Assembly: GCA_021732085.1 (NCBI GenBank)
Contig: JAKFVQ010000009.1
Coordinates: 124,001-188,000 of the forward strand
Length of the DNA: 64,000 nt
Source: Candidatus Obscuribacterales bacterium
GTDB taxonomy: Bacteria > Cyanobacteriota > Vampirovibrionia > Obscuribacterales > Obscuribacteraceae
Direction of reading: 5' to 3'
The notes under the pieces were generated by a model. The model worked only from the letters and a program-made list of their open reading frames with translations. It did not search any database and was not told the origin of the DNA. Below, piece by piece: positions 1-8,710 of this stretch. Each line of letters begins with the position of its first letter. Within the stretch, counting starts at the first letter, position 1. The translations under genes and the position numbers were made by a program.

Positions 1-476
1 CGCCTTCTGGGATCAAGAATGATTTGAAAGTCGCCATCGAAGCGACGTGTTTCTATCTTTTCGAATTCGCCGCCCGCCTGCAACCATGCGGTGTATCCAC
101 CGTTGAGAATGTGAACTTCGCTTGCTCCAAGATAAAGTAACATCCATGCTATGCGCCCTTCTCGTCCTTTGGATTTCAATCCGTCGGCATAGACAACGAT
201 GGGTTCGTCATTTCGCAATCCCAGCGCTGAAAGCCTCTCGGCAAAATTACCATTCCAGGGATTGTTCAGAGCGCCCCAATAACCAGGTTCCCAGAGTTCG
301 AGCTTAACGCCTTTAGCTGGGCGGTCATTCCATTCTTCCCAATCGATATGAACAGCAAATGGAATATGCCCGGCATCGAACTCCGCTCTGCTGCGCGCAT
401 CAACAATAGCGCCAGGAAGGAAAACGCGTTCCATCCAAGCATTCAATTGCGAAGCTTCCATGAGACTTATTGACAT
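1..476 (-). CDS. Rhodanese-like sulfurtransferase (3' end outside window)
   Basis: Translating the minus strand from the ATG at 476 gives an open frame running off the window edge, about 158 residues. It begins MSISLMEASQLNAW. A rhodanese fold is suggested by the early 'VDARSRAEFDAGHIPFAVHI' stretch, the central 'EPIVVYADG' strand where the family carries its active-site loop, and 'GGYTAWLQAGG', typical of the end of a rhodanese domain. In known members a loop cysteine carries the persulfide; here the loop reads YADGLKSKGREGR, with no cysteine, so this domain looks catalytically inactive or is the non-catalytic half of a two-domain enzyme whose second half lies outside. A second ATG at 461 is an alternative start; neither has a clear Shine-Dalgarno (SD). 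Confidence 0.75.
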   Translation of the reverse strand, partial: MSISLMEASQLNAWMERVFLPGAIVDARSRAEFDAGHIPFAVHIDWEEWNDRPAKGVKLELWEPGYWGALNNPWNGNFAERLSALGLRNDEPIVVYADGLKSKGREGRIAWMLLYLGASEVHILNGGYTAWLQAGGEFEKIETRRFDGDFQIILDPRR

Positions 477-586
477 TACCGAATAGTCCCACGATAATCG
501 CCGGATCACAATCAGGAAATGCCCGACACGCGATACTTTTAAACTTTCAGGGATTCAACCGATTGGCTTAGAAGAAGAAACCTGTG

Positions 587-2116
587 TTATGCCGGTTCGG
601 ACAAGGGTCGTTGGACGGGGGAATGCTTCTGCGCCTCTTGCTCGATTTTGCACGAACTTGCCCTGGCGATACCGCGCAGCATACCTCCAAACACGATAGT
701 ATGTAGCGGCGTAACCGCCCACCAATACAAGAGTCCGAGCAAACCGGAAGGCAGGAACTTAGCCGTCTGAGTCAGCCGAACGCGACCGTGGTCCAGGTCG
801 TCAATCAATAACTCGAGCATTGCTTTACCAGGAAGTTTCATCTCGGCAGTGAGGAGGATTCTCTTGTTTTTTTCCACGGCGACAACGCGCCACCAGTCTA
901 AGGCATCGCCCGGTCTAAGTTCAGATGAATGCCTCCGTCCGCGAGATAGACCAACGCCACCTACGATGCGATCCATAAATCCACGCAATTTCCACAACCA
1001 GTCACCATAGTACCAGCCGGTCTTGCCACCAACACGGATCAAAGGCTGCCACACATCAGATGGAGAACCTTGGATTACTATCGACCGCTTGTCCTGGTAC
1101 ACGGTACCACCGGCCCAATTAGGATCCCCATCGTTAAACCATTCAGCAGGGGGGATGATGCCTGCATCTGTCCAATGGCTTTCAACTTGTTGATGCTGTA
1201 AATTGGCCAAAGCAAGTTTACATGCACTTCTGCAATCCAGTAACTCTTGCCGAATCAATTCGGTAATATTCGATTCGTGGCAAACCGCCGGATTGCGCAG
1301 ACCTTCAGCCAAGGGTCTTGCGATGTACGAAGGGACCGGTGTCACCAAGTGTATCCAATAAGAACTTAAGCGCGGAGTGAAAAATGGAACGGGAATCACT
1401 AACCGTTTCTTGAGACCGGCTTCTTCAGCGTAGGTATCCATCAATTCCTGGTAAGTAAGTACATGAGGTCCGCCAATGTCATACGAATTACCAGCCATCT
1501 CATCATGATGAAGACATTCTATAAGGTAGTGAAGCGCGTTACGAACCGCAATCGGCTGTGAAGGCGTTCTAACCCATTGTGGAGTAATCATGAAAGGAAG
1601 GCGTTCAACCAGATATCGTAGAATCTCGAAGGATGCGCTACCAGAACCGATTATCATCGCAGCGCGCAGAATAGTGACAGGAACAGATCCGCGCTTCAAA
1701 ATCTCACCGACCTCAGCTCTTGAGCGCAGATGCTTGCTCAGCTCATCGCTCTGCCGTCCCAATCCGCCCAGATAGATCACTCGAGCAATGCCGGCTTCTT
1801 CCGCGGCTTTTGCCATATTTTCGGCAGCAAGTCGATCGGCTTGCACGAAATTTCTGTGCTGCGAGTTCATCGAGTGGACAAAATAATAAGCAACATCGCA
1901 TCCAGCAAGCGCATGCCCCAGTTCGCCTACGGACATAACATCAGCGCTGACAAGTTCAACATTCACGTGTCCTGACCAGCTGAAGGAACGTAGTTTTTCA
2001 ATAGATCGGGAGACAGCACGAACCGTGTAGCCAGCTGCTAATAGTCTCGGAACCAGCCGAGCACCAATATAACCGCTAGCACCGACGACCACAATTTTTT
2101 TAATAACTCTGCTCAT
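587..2116 (-). CDS. NAD(P)-binding SDR-type protein with C-terminal DUF2867-like domain
   Basis: 509 residues. The N-terminus is a Rossmann fold of the atypical short-chain dehydrogenase type: GASGYIG at residues 12-18 supplies the nucleotide-binding glycines, and 'VELVSADVMS' and 'VAYYFVHSM' follow as in NmrA/YbjT-like epimerase-related proteins. 'VIYLGGLG' takes the place of the usual catalytic region. From about residue 350 the protein changes to a lipid-binding-like DUF2867 domain (GKTGWYYGDWLWKLRGFMD, then 'RPGDALDWWRV'). The fusion is known in many bacteria; substrate and reaction are not established. The start is supported by GGAGG 11 bases upstream. It ends about 110 bases before the rhodanese gene on the same strand. 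Confidence 0.85.
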   Translation of the reverse strand: MSRVIKKIVVVGASGYIGARLVPRLLAAGYTVRAVSRSIEKLRSFSWSGHVNVELVSADVMSVGELGHALAGCDVAYYFVHSMNSQHRNFVQADRLAAENMAKAAEEAGIARVIYLGGLGRQSDELSKHLRSRAEVGEILKRGSVPVTILRAAMIIGSGSASFEILRYLVERLPFMITPQWVRTPSQPIAVRNALHYLIECLHHDEMAGNSYDIGGPHVLTYQELMDTYAEEAGLKKRLVIPVPFFTPRLSSYWIHLVTPVPSYIARPLAEGLRNPAVCHESNITELIRQELLDCRSACKLALANLQHQQVESHWTDAGIIPPAEWFNDGDPNWAGGTVYQDKRSIVIQGSPSDVWQPLIRVGGKTGWYYGDWLWKLRGFMDRIVGGVGLSRGRRHSSELRPGDALDWWRVVAVEKNKRILLTAEMKLPGKAMLELLIDDLDHGRVRLTQTAKFLPSGLLGLLYWWAVTPLHTIVFGGMLRGIARASSCKIEQEAQKHSPVQRPLSEPA

Positions 2117-2263
2117 ACCAATTCGCCTCCACCTTCAAACAGGTTACACATCAGATATGAACCAGGCGTGAACGCTGGCGAGCGGGGTTGCTAGGAATGA
2201 GGTTGGTGGGTCAACGATTTTAGCGATTCCGAGAATGCAAGCCTCGCTGAAATGTACAACGCT

Positions 2264-3172
2264 CTAAGTATCTAGAGTAGAGTTGCGCCATAACCTGCGG
2301 AAATGAGCAACCGCTCCGTCGCTTGGGAATAGCCTTTCATCCACGGCTTTGCTTGAATCTTTCGGCAGCTGAGACAGTACAACCCTGCGATCCTCATTCA
2401 ATATGATTTCATTGGTCCAATTAAACATTGGTTTGAGCAAGGGCGCGATCAGCGGAAAACTAACAAAACCCTGATAAGCCCGAAGATAGATGCGAGTGCG
2501 CTCCGGCGCTTCTGGAACGAATGCAATAAATTGAAAGAATTTTCGGGCGCGAATTGTAAGAAGCCAGAGGTTAGGGAAGATGAATTGGATAGTGGGAAGC
2601 TCGCTCTTTTCCTGATTTACATAAATGCAGATCCGCTTTTCGTCGCACTCAATGCGCCTTGGACCTTTTATATCAAGTCCCCGGCCAATGGTCTTTCGAT
2701 GTACGAAAGGCAAATGTGCGTAATCAAGCTGGTTCTCGACGCACCGCGTAATATGCGTGGGCCACTCATGAACGGACTGGTAAGAGGCCTGACCCGTACT
2801 TATCTCGTCAAACCACGGCGGGGAATCAGGCAAACTTTCGCCTCGTTTAATCCAGACAAAACCATTCCGTTCGACTACCTCGTGTGTTTCCAATTTCAAA
2901 TTCGAAGCGGATCTGCCTGTCTCGGGCACCAGTGTACAGGCACCGCGTCCGTCAAAAGTGAAACCATGAAACGGGCACATGATGCAGTCATCGACCACTT
3001 CACCCAAACTCAAACTAGCGGATCTATGGGGGCATGAATCGGACTGCATTCGAAGTTCGCCAGTCGAACCACGCCACAGAACGTATCGCTTCGAAAACAG
3101 AAGAATCGAAAACGGCTTTTTCCCAATTTCGTCACTTGAGGCTACGACATACCAAGCATCTGGCACCTGCAT
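2264..3172 (-). CDS. Rieske [2Fe-2S] non-heme iron oxygenase, oxygenase subunit
   Basis: 302 residues. Rieske cluster ligands are clear: C47-P-H49 and C66-P-F-H69 (CPH...CPFH). The mononuclear iron site follows as D150, H153 and H158 in NQLDYAHLPFVH, the usual NxxDxxHxxxxH arrangement. This architecture matches aromatic-ring hydroxylases and the PaO / vanillate O-demethylase oxygenase group: electrons pass from the Rieske cluster to the iron, which activates O2. The protein is slightly shorter than typical members (about 340-350). No reductase or ferredoxin is adjacent, so the electron donor and substrate are unknown. The start has AAGGA about 11 bases upstream. It lies 147 bases upstream of the SDR-type gene on the same strand. 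Confidence 0.88.
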   Translation of the reverse strand: MQVPDAWYVVASSDEIGKKPFSILLFSKRYVLWRGSTGELRMQSDSCPHRSASLSLGEVVDDCIMCPFHGFTFDGRGACTLVPETGRSASNLKLETHEVVERNGFVWIKRGESLPDSPPWFDEISTGQASYQSVHEWPTHITRCVENQLDYAHLPFVHRKTIGRGLDIKGPRRIECDEKRICIYVNQEKSELPTIQFIFPNLWLLTIRARKFFQFIAFVPEAPERTRIYLRAYQGFVSFPLIAPLLKPMFNWTNEIILNEDRRVVLSQLPKDSSKAVDERLFPSDGAVAHFRRLWRNSTLDT

Positions 3173-3313
3173 TTTAATACATTCCTTAGCAGACCCGGCG
3201 TGATGGTAGCTCTGTTAGATGAGAAGTTCAGGTTCTGGATTAATTCAGAATACTACACCTTGCTTGGTGAACTAGGAGTGAACGACCAAGATCAGCAGCA
3301 ATATAGCGTTTCA

Positions 3314-6300
3314 CTAACGCAAAAACTGTTCAAAAACAGGCATGAGAAAGTTGCCCAAAACATAGAACACAACGGGCAGCGCCACAACGATCATAATAGA
3401 ACGGCAGTAGACCCATCCATTCTTGACTGGTGCGTTATAAAGCGCTAGCAGAGCTGTTGCAGCAGCGAAAATTAGAGAAAGCATGGTAAGTGCCTTTGAG
3501 GCACGCTGATGCTCCGGTCTGTGACGCTGTGAATCTATCCTGGCAGTCTCGGGGATGGCTGGGTACTCGAACCCCCTCAAGCGTTCGACCAGCCTGCGGG
3601 GCTGATCTATTGAAGGAGACACAAGTTCCATGGGCTCAGCGATTTGTGCATTGGCATAAGCATCGTTACTTTTAATCTCGTTATCGCTAAAACTCTGAAG
3701 CTTTCGGTGACCACTAGTCTCATCGCGATCAAACGTGCCCTTTTCTCCAGCCTTTCCTGCCGCGAACTCGATCTCGATTGCCTGCGGACGCTTCTTGGCA
3801 CCGTTGTAGCCAGAGAGCTGTTTCGTCAAGCCAGCAATGGAGCCGCCCACCATTCCTGAGTCCTTCTCACTCTCCTTCTTAGCGTCGACGACGGGACGCT
3901 CTTCATTGAGTGTCATCTGAGAATCAGAACTCAATTCTGTCCGCGCCGGAACGGGAACGGGAACAGGAACAGATGCGCCATACTTTGATTCTCCGTCTAG
4001 CGCATTCGGTTTTGCATCAGCAAGAGTGAGAGGTAATTGCTTGCGATTCACTTGGGCAGGTCGATTAGCGAAAGTTGCAATTTTCGCTTTCTCCAAGTGG
4101 TAGATCTGGCGATCTTTGCTGGCAGTTTCTTTGAAGTCAGTCTTTACAGTAGACTTTTGCTCACCCCGGCCAATACTCATAGCACTGGGCACAAGTGTGG
4201 GTAGGGGGGCAGAGTAATTACCGGAACTAGCGCCAGAAGAGTTGTTCGAAGCACTCGATTGCGCGCGCAGACCCAGCAAGGAGCCCCCAGCCGTAGTCCT
4301 TGAGCTATCTGACAAGCTGTTCGCTTCTTGCTGGTATGAAGACTCACCTGCGGGAGACGATTCGATTGGACGCACAGCCGACTGCGGGCCATCTGTTGAG
4401 TCAAAACTATCGATGGCAGTGGGTGGCACAGGACCACCGTAACCGATGCTCCCTCCAGAAGAGCTGCCACCAGATTCGGTGACTGCATTCAGCCTGTTTA
4501 GTTGGCCTGTGACTTTATCAAAACTTTGATCAATTGGGTTGGACATGAATCCCAGAAGTCCAGTCAAGTTATTTCCTGGATGCATTTGCTTGAGTGTCGG
4601 ATGTACCTCCCGGTCTATCCACTCATATTTTGTATACGCCAAAAACGCATCTATGTGATCAAACGAATGATCGAGAAAATCCTTTGCTTGAAGCACAGGA
4701 TCAGGCTTAATTTCCTCTTTCGGAGCGGGTTTCGGATCTCGATCGAGTTCAGCAATCTCATCGACAACCACGGCACTGGAGATTGGTGTGATCAAGTGGT
4801 AAGTCTTCGCAAGAGCATCAGCGCCTTCGGGGCCGCCTTGATTTTTCGGAAATTGAAGCTCCTGAAGCAGGCGCTTGTAGGCGAGGAGTTGAGCCAAATC
4901 TTTATTAGCTTGTGGAGGCTGGATTGAGCTGCCACCATCATCAACTTGTGATGCGGTCTTTGTTTCATCCAAATTCTTCGAAGCAGGCTGGAAGCCTGCG
5001 CTCCCATTAGCGACAAGATTGACAGATTTCGCTTCAACGCTGTTGCTTCCGGTTGCACTCAGAGCAGTCTTCGAATCAACAAGCTCGTTTTTGCTAAGCG
5101 CTAGAGGCTCTTCAGCAGACAGCGCGGCTCCGCTTCCAAGCATGTTCTTAAAAGAAGTGTTCTTTGCTGATTGCTGCCAGCTTTGAGCTAGCATAGAAAT
5201 ATCCTTCTCTATGCTGCCTGTTCGATCAACATGTTTGAATCCAGCGCAGTTCCTAACGCTGCTAAGAATTTCGACCGGCCCGCCAGCTACTTGTAGGTCA
5301 TACACCAGTGGCGTATCTCGCAAGTTCAGAAAGGAAGCAAGCGTCTCACTGCCGCCTGCCGAAATTGGCTGAGTACCATGTATCCAAAGAATGGCAGCAT
5401 CCTTCTTGCGATGCAATTCAGAAGCGAATCCGACCAAGGCTGCTGAATTATCCTGCCCTCCCGCGGGGACATAAGACGCTACCGAATCAATCAAATTCGT
5501 AAAATTGCCTGAATTCGGAATCTCAGTCGTGGCATCGCCAAGCATAAATACGCGAACTTTAGATTCTCTGGGAAGCGAACTCAAACCTTTCGCAATCTCA
5601 GGCATGGAGCTCTTCATTGAAATAGATCCATCAATCAAAACAATCAGCTCATCAGGCCGGTCGAAAAGCTGGCGCTCAGGATGGTATGTCAAAGTCCTTT
5701 TTGGCGTCGGGAATGGATCAACGAATGAAAGCTGCTGAAGCTCTTGACTCCTCGTTGCCGTTACTATCGCTTTGAAGTTTGAAAGTTGGTCATTGGATAC
5801 CTTGAAAATTCTCGAGGAGGATTCAGTTGCGGGTTTAATGTTTGCTTCTGGTCCAACAGAATTTTGATGTTCAACCGGAGTCGCACCTGCCAGTTGAAAG
5901 CCGCCATCCACTCGGCTGCCTCCATTGGCAGACGCTGCGGGAAGCGCTTCAATTGAGGTAACATCGTCAAGCTGGAAATTTCGCTCAACAAATGTCGGCA
6001 AGCTAAAACCAGTCTCAGAATCATTCTGCCTAAGCACCATTGGCGCCACTATGTGCAAATCAACTTTCAGATCGCCACCTGGATGGACAGGAAAACATTG
6101 GACGAGAATCTGATCCGGACCGCATGTACTTACAAGCAGCGGATCTTCTTTATGTGCCTTGACCGCTTCCTGGTAAACCACACGCGCAGCTTCCCTGACC
6201 ATGATCGTTGCATCATGTTCAACCCCGGCTACAGTCAAAGTTGCCTTTGTCACGACAGCACCAGGCGGCAGCATAATCTTCCCGCGCGCTTCGCGATCAT

Positions 6301-7369
6301 ACTTAGAACTATTACCGAAGTGAAACGACCAGTCAATGCCAGCCAGAAGCGTATCGGGCTGCATCATCACGCGCATCGCCGACTTGCTTGCGCTTAGGCC
6401 CCGCACAACGCCACTGACTTGTTCACTTGCAACATCAGCATCGAGATCGAACTCGTCACTTATCACAGCATTCAATCCCGCAGGATCATTAGCCAAGCCA
6501 GCGTTCTTGATTGTTGACCTGGCGCTGGCGGGGATTGGCACAGAGTTAAATGGCTTACCAGTAACGCGATAAAAAATACGTCGCGCATCTTCAATTTTGA
6601 TCGGATGCCCTGACTCGTACATCGATCCGATTATGTCTGTCGCACGCCCCGAACGCTCATAGCAGGCACGCAGAAGCACTTCTTCATTTCCATACTTACG
6701 CAACCATTCCAGGCCCTGCTTTTCAGTTTCAGGATGTACAGCGAGTCCGAGATTCATTCGAGTAAGGGTTGACGGAAGCTCGACCGCCAGGACCATTACC
6801 AACACAACGATGTGACCAAAGTGTTTGAGCTGATGTGCTTCGAAATAAGTCTTGCGCTGATCGGCTAAATGACAAACACGCTTTCCACTAAACCACAAAC
6901 ACGGAAGCGTCAAAAGTGGTGTCAGACCGAGCAAGCCAAATCCCAAATACACGAGCGAAAACATCGCTGGCCCGGCAAGTGGAAGAAACATCAGCGCATA
7001 CATCAAAGCAATGCCCATTGCCATCCCGCTCGACAAAGACATGAATGCAAAATGCGTTGTCAGATTAGCGCGGCGCGTCATCCACGCCATCAAATTGCTG
7101 ATCGGAATCAGCGAAAACAAAACGATATGATTGGTAGAAGGAAATGGATCAAAGAAGTAGCGCGCACAAAAGTGGAACTGGCTTTCAAATGCAACTGCGC
7201 AAACAGGAAGGATGACGCCGAAGGCGAGAAGCAAAGCATCTTTTGCCTCTTCAGATAAACCAAGCTTGCTGAAATAACCGCGAGCCCTCCACTCCGGTGG
7301 AGCGCCAGAGTCTGATGTTTCCACATCAGATGAATCCTGCTCAGGTTCATTCTCTTTGGTAAGGTGCAT
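3314..7369 (-). CDS. Large membrane protein with VIT and vWA domains
   Basis: 1351 residues. The N-terminal 200 residues contain about five hydrophobic segments (near 44-62, 79-99, 107-160 and 184-202). Residues about 345-441 resemble a VIT (vault protein inter-alpha-trypsin) domain: 'GKIMLPPGAVVTKATLTV' followed by 'REAARVVYQEAVKAHKEDPLL'. A vWA domain follows with a MIDAS-like DGSIS near residue 580, able to bind a divalent metal. The next 600 residues are Ser/Gly/Pro-rich and probably disordered; two hydrophobic helices close the protein (about 1293-1350). VIT-vWA proteins usually mediate protein-protein contacts; several sit in exosortase or outer-envelope systems, but no exosortase is seen here. 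A dispersed repeat lies in frame inside the disordered part (4981-5006). Confidence 0.8.
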   Translation of the reverse strand: MHLTKENEPEQDSSDVETSDSGAPPEWRARGYFSKLGLSEEAKDALLLAFGVILPVCAVAFESQFHFCARYFFDPFPSTNHIVLFSLIPISNLMAWMTRRANLTTHFAFMSLSSGMAMGIALMYALMFLPLAGPAMFSLVYLGFGLLGLTPLLTLPCLWFSGKRVCHLADQRKTYFEAHQLKHFGHIVVLVMVLAVELPSTLTRMNLGLAVHPETEKQGLEWLRKYGNEEVLLRACYERSGRATDIIGSMYESGHPIKIEDARRIFYRVTGKPFNSVPIPASARSTIKNAGLANDPAGLNAVISDEFDLDADVASEQVSGVVRGLSASKSAMRVMMQPDTLLAGIDWSFHFGNSSKYDREARGKIMLPPGAVVTKATLTVAGVEHDATIMVREAARVVYQEAVKAHKEDPLLVSTCGPDQILVQCFPVHPGGDLKVDLHIVAPMVLRQNDSETGFSLPTFVERNFQLDDVTSIEALPAASANGGSRVDGGFQLAGATPVEHQNSVGPEANIKPATESSSRIFKVSNDQLSNFKAIVTATRSQELQQLSFVDPFPTPKRTLTYHPERQLFDRPDELIVLIDGSISMKSSMPEIAKGLSSLPRESKVRVFMLGDATTEIPNSGNFTNLIDSVASYVPAGGQDNSAALVGFASELHRKKDAAILWIHGTQPISAGGSETLASFLNLRDTPLVYDLQVAGGPVEILSSVRNCAGFKHVDRTGSIEKDISMLAQSWQQSAKNTSFKNMLGSGAALSAEEPLALSKNELVDSKTALSATGSNSVEAKSVNLVANGSAGFQPASKNLDETKTASQVDDGGSSIQPPQANKDLAQLLAYKRLLQELQFPKNQGGPEGADALAKTYHLITPISSAVVVDEIAELDRDPKPAPKEEIKPDPVLQAKDFLDHSFDHIDAFLAYTKYEWIDREVHPTLKQMHPGNNLTGLLGFMSNPIDQSFDKVTGQLNRLNAVTESGGSSSGGSIGYGGPVPPTAIDSFDSTDGPQSAVRPIESSPAGESSYQQEANSLSDSSRTTAGGSLLGLRAQSSASNNSSGASSGNYSAPLPTLVPSAMSIGRGEQKSTVKTDFKETASKDRQIYHLEKAKIATFANRPAQVNRKQLPLTLADAKPNALDGESKYGASVPVPVPVPARTELSSDSQMTLNEERPVVDAKKESEKDSGMVGGSIAGLTKQLSGYNGAKKRPQAIEIEFAAGKAGEKGTFDRDETSGHRKLQSFSDNEIKSNDAYANAQIAEPMELVSPSIDQPRRLVERLRGFEYPAIPETARIDSQRHRPEHQRASKALTMLSLIFAAATALLALYNAPVKNGWVYCRSIMIVVALPVVFYVLGNFLMPVFEQFLR
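4981..5006. repeat. Copy of a dispersed GC-rich repeat inside the VIT/vWA reading frame
   Basis: The bases AAGCAGGCTGGAAGCCTGCG followed by CTCCCA form an imperfect palindrome (GCAGGC...GCCTGC) and match the core of elements in intergenic DNA at 26107, 46901, 46942 and 53560. In the minus-strand gene it is read in frame as NGSAGFQPASK, inside the low-complexity linker. No stop or frameshift results. Confidence 0.6.
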
Positions 7370-7522
7370 TAAAATCGATCCACGCCCGCAGCTGCGCGCC
7401 AGCCCTGTGTGTCCCTATAGAATATTATCCCAGCCGGGAGAGATTGAAACTGGGGCTAATCCTAGGCGCCAGTTTTCATTAAAACGGGTAGGATGTTACT
7501 GTCAGGGAGGGTTTTCAGTCTC

Positions 7523-8083
7523 ATGCTCGAGATATTGGGCGGCATTATCGTTTCCGCTATCATGATTCTGCTCTCCGGAATCAAGGTTGTGAAAGACTAC
7601 AACCAGCTGGTCGTCTTTCGTTTTGGCAAACTGATAGATAGCAAAGGACCCGGCGTGCACCTTGTCATTCCTTTTATGGATCAAGTTGAAACGGTAGATA
7701 CGCGCATCGTGACAGTTGCGACACCGACCCTGGAAGAACTGACACAAGATAATGTTGCCATAAAAATTTCAGCAGCATGCCTTTTCCAAGTAGCTGATGC
7801 AAAAAGAACAGTCAGCAGAGTGGATGACATTAATGTAGCCATCGCAGAGCTTGCGCAGTCGTCCTTGCGCTCAGGGGTCAGTCAGTACACCTTGCGCCAG
7901 ATAGTCACCGACCGCGGAAAGCTAAACGCATTTCTCAAAGAGAAACTCGAGAAACAAGCAAAAGACTGGGGAATTAAGATCGTCACCTTCGAAATCAAGG
8001 AAATCAACTTACCAGCCGATGTGAAGAAAGCCCTACTTCGCGAGAATCTTGCAGAAGCCGAACTCATTAAATCCGAAATTTAA
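7523..8083 (+). CDS. Short SPFH/band 7 (stomatin-like) membrane protein
   Basis: 186 residues from the ATG at 7523, chosen over the upstream ATG at 7493 because AGGGAGG lies 13 bases before it and the protein then starts with the membrane segment 'MLEILGGIIVSAIMILLSG'. The next part is a band 7 domain: 'YNQLVVFRFGKLIDSKGPGVHLVIP' then 'DTRIVTVATPTLEELTQDNV', 'LRQIVTDRGKLNAFLKEKLEKQA' and 'WGIKIVTFEIKEINLP'. Family members form membrane-bound oligomers that influence proteases or channels. Typical stomatins continue with a coiled coil rich in Glu/Ala/Lys; this one stops at 'AEAELIKSEI', so it lacks that oligomerisation tail. No NfeD-type partner is adjacent. Confidence 0.85.
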   Translation: MLEILGGIIVSAIMILLSGIKVVKDYNQLVVFRFGKLIDSKGPGVHLVIPFMDQVETVDTRIVTVATPTLEELTQDNVAIKISAACLFQVADAKRTVSRVDDINVAIAELAQSSLRSGVSQYTLRQIVTDRGKLNAFLKEKLEKQAKDWGIKIVTFEIKEINLPADVKKALLRENLAEAELIKSEI

Positions 8084-8179
8084 GAAATCGGGTGAAGCTA
8101 CTCAAAAATTTTTCAGAACTACCAGATAGTATTCAGTCATCGAAAGAGCAAGCGCTCCCCAGACTGAAGAGGTGGACTG

Positions 8180-8341
8180 ATGAAATTGGTGACAACACTT
8201 ATCAGACCAGGTCAAAAAACAATCCAGTGGCATTTGATTCTGTGCATCTCGATGGTCCTCCTGGGCGCGATTGATTCAGGCATCCAGTACGTTCTGTCCA
8301 CGGCGGAATCAGCAATGGAAGAATCAGCGTTTCTCGAATAA
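8180..8341 (+). CDS. Possible small single-pass membrane peptide (53 residues)
   Basis: An ATG at 8180 is preceded by GAAGAGGTGG about 4-10 bases upstream and opens 53 codons to a TAA at 8339. The peptide starts MKLVTTLIRPGQKTIQ, has one hydrophobic segment of about 20 residues (WHLILCISMVLLGAIDSGIQ) and ends acidic. It overlaps another open frame beginning with a GTG at 8092, which I do not favour. Nothing identifies a function; position directly after the SPFH gene allows co-transcription. Confidence 0.4.
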   Translation: MKLVTTLIRPGQKTIQWHLILCISMVLLGAIDSGIQYVLSTAESAMEESAFLE

Positions 8342-8367
8342 TTTCCCCTCCGTTTCTCTCCCAACAT

Positions 8368-8636
8368 GGACTTAGGCGCCGGGGCACGCTCCCCCCCTCC
8401 TTACCCTTTCGCTCCGGTGCACCAAGTCCCCCCTTTTCTGTACTGCTACAACTTAAGCCGGAAGCGCCAAACATTGCTTCTCCGCTTAGTCCGAAAGCTA
8501 ATTTGCACATCGGGGTTTCCTACCCCCCATCCAACCATCCATCCCAAGACCCTGATGTGCAAGTTCTCGTTTTATCCCGACCCAAAATCCAGCTTAAGCA
8601 CCGAAGCCTCCTCCCAAATCCAGCTTCGGTGTTTTT
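8368..8636 (+). ncRNA. Candidate structured RNA: four consecutive hairpins ending in a terminator
   Basis: No convincing frame covers this stretch, but four inverted repeats follow each other: 8368-8385 with 8411-8429 (about 16 pairs with small bulges), 8455-8465 with 8476-8487, 8503-8516 with 8549-8562 (14 positions, one G-U on the plus strand) and 8599-8607 with 8623-8631 (9 perfect pairs) followed by TTTTT. The plus strand is strikingly pyrimidine-rich between stems. I do not recognise tmRNA, RNase P, 6S or SRP signatures. It could be an independent small RNA, the leader of the gene at 8711, or a mobile hairpin element. Confidence 0.4.
8599..8636 (+). terminator. Rho-independent terminator
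   Basis: CACCGAAGC pairs perfectly with GCTTCGGTG across a 15-base loop, and TTTTT follows at once. It would end transcription from the SPFH region or from the structured RNA before the TTG-started gene at 8711. Confidence 0.65.
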
Positions 8637-8710
8637 GCGTAAATCTACCGATGTCCAAATAGCTTCGACCCTTTACAGTCAAGCTGGAGGGTCATAAGGG
8701 TAGGCAAAAA

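Noticed and set aside
2168..2185. GAACGCTGGCG, a sequence found near the start of 16S rRNA
   Set aside because: Only eleven bases match; surrounding sequence shows no rRNA similarity.
8202..8510. Minus-strand frame over the hairpin region
   Set aside because: Low-complexity Gly/Arg/Pro translation of stem-loop DNA with no ribosome site; structure explains the composition better.
8366..8662. Plus-strand frame of 98 codons over the hairpin region
   Set aside because: Covers four hairpins and a terminator; Pro/Ser-rich with no domain.
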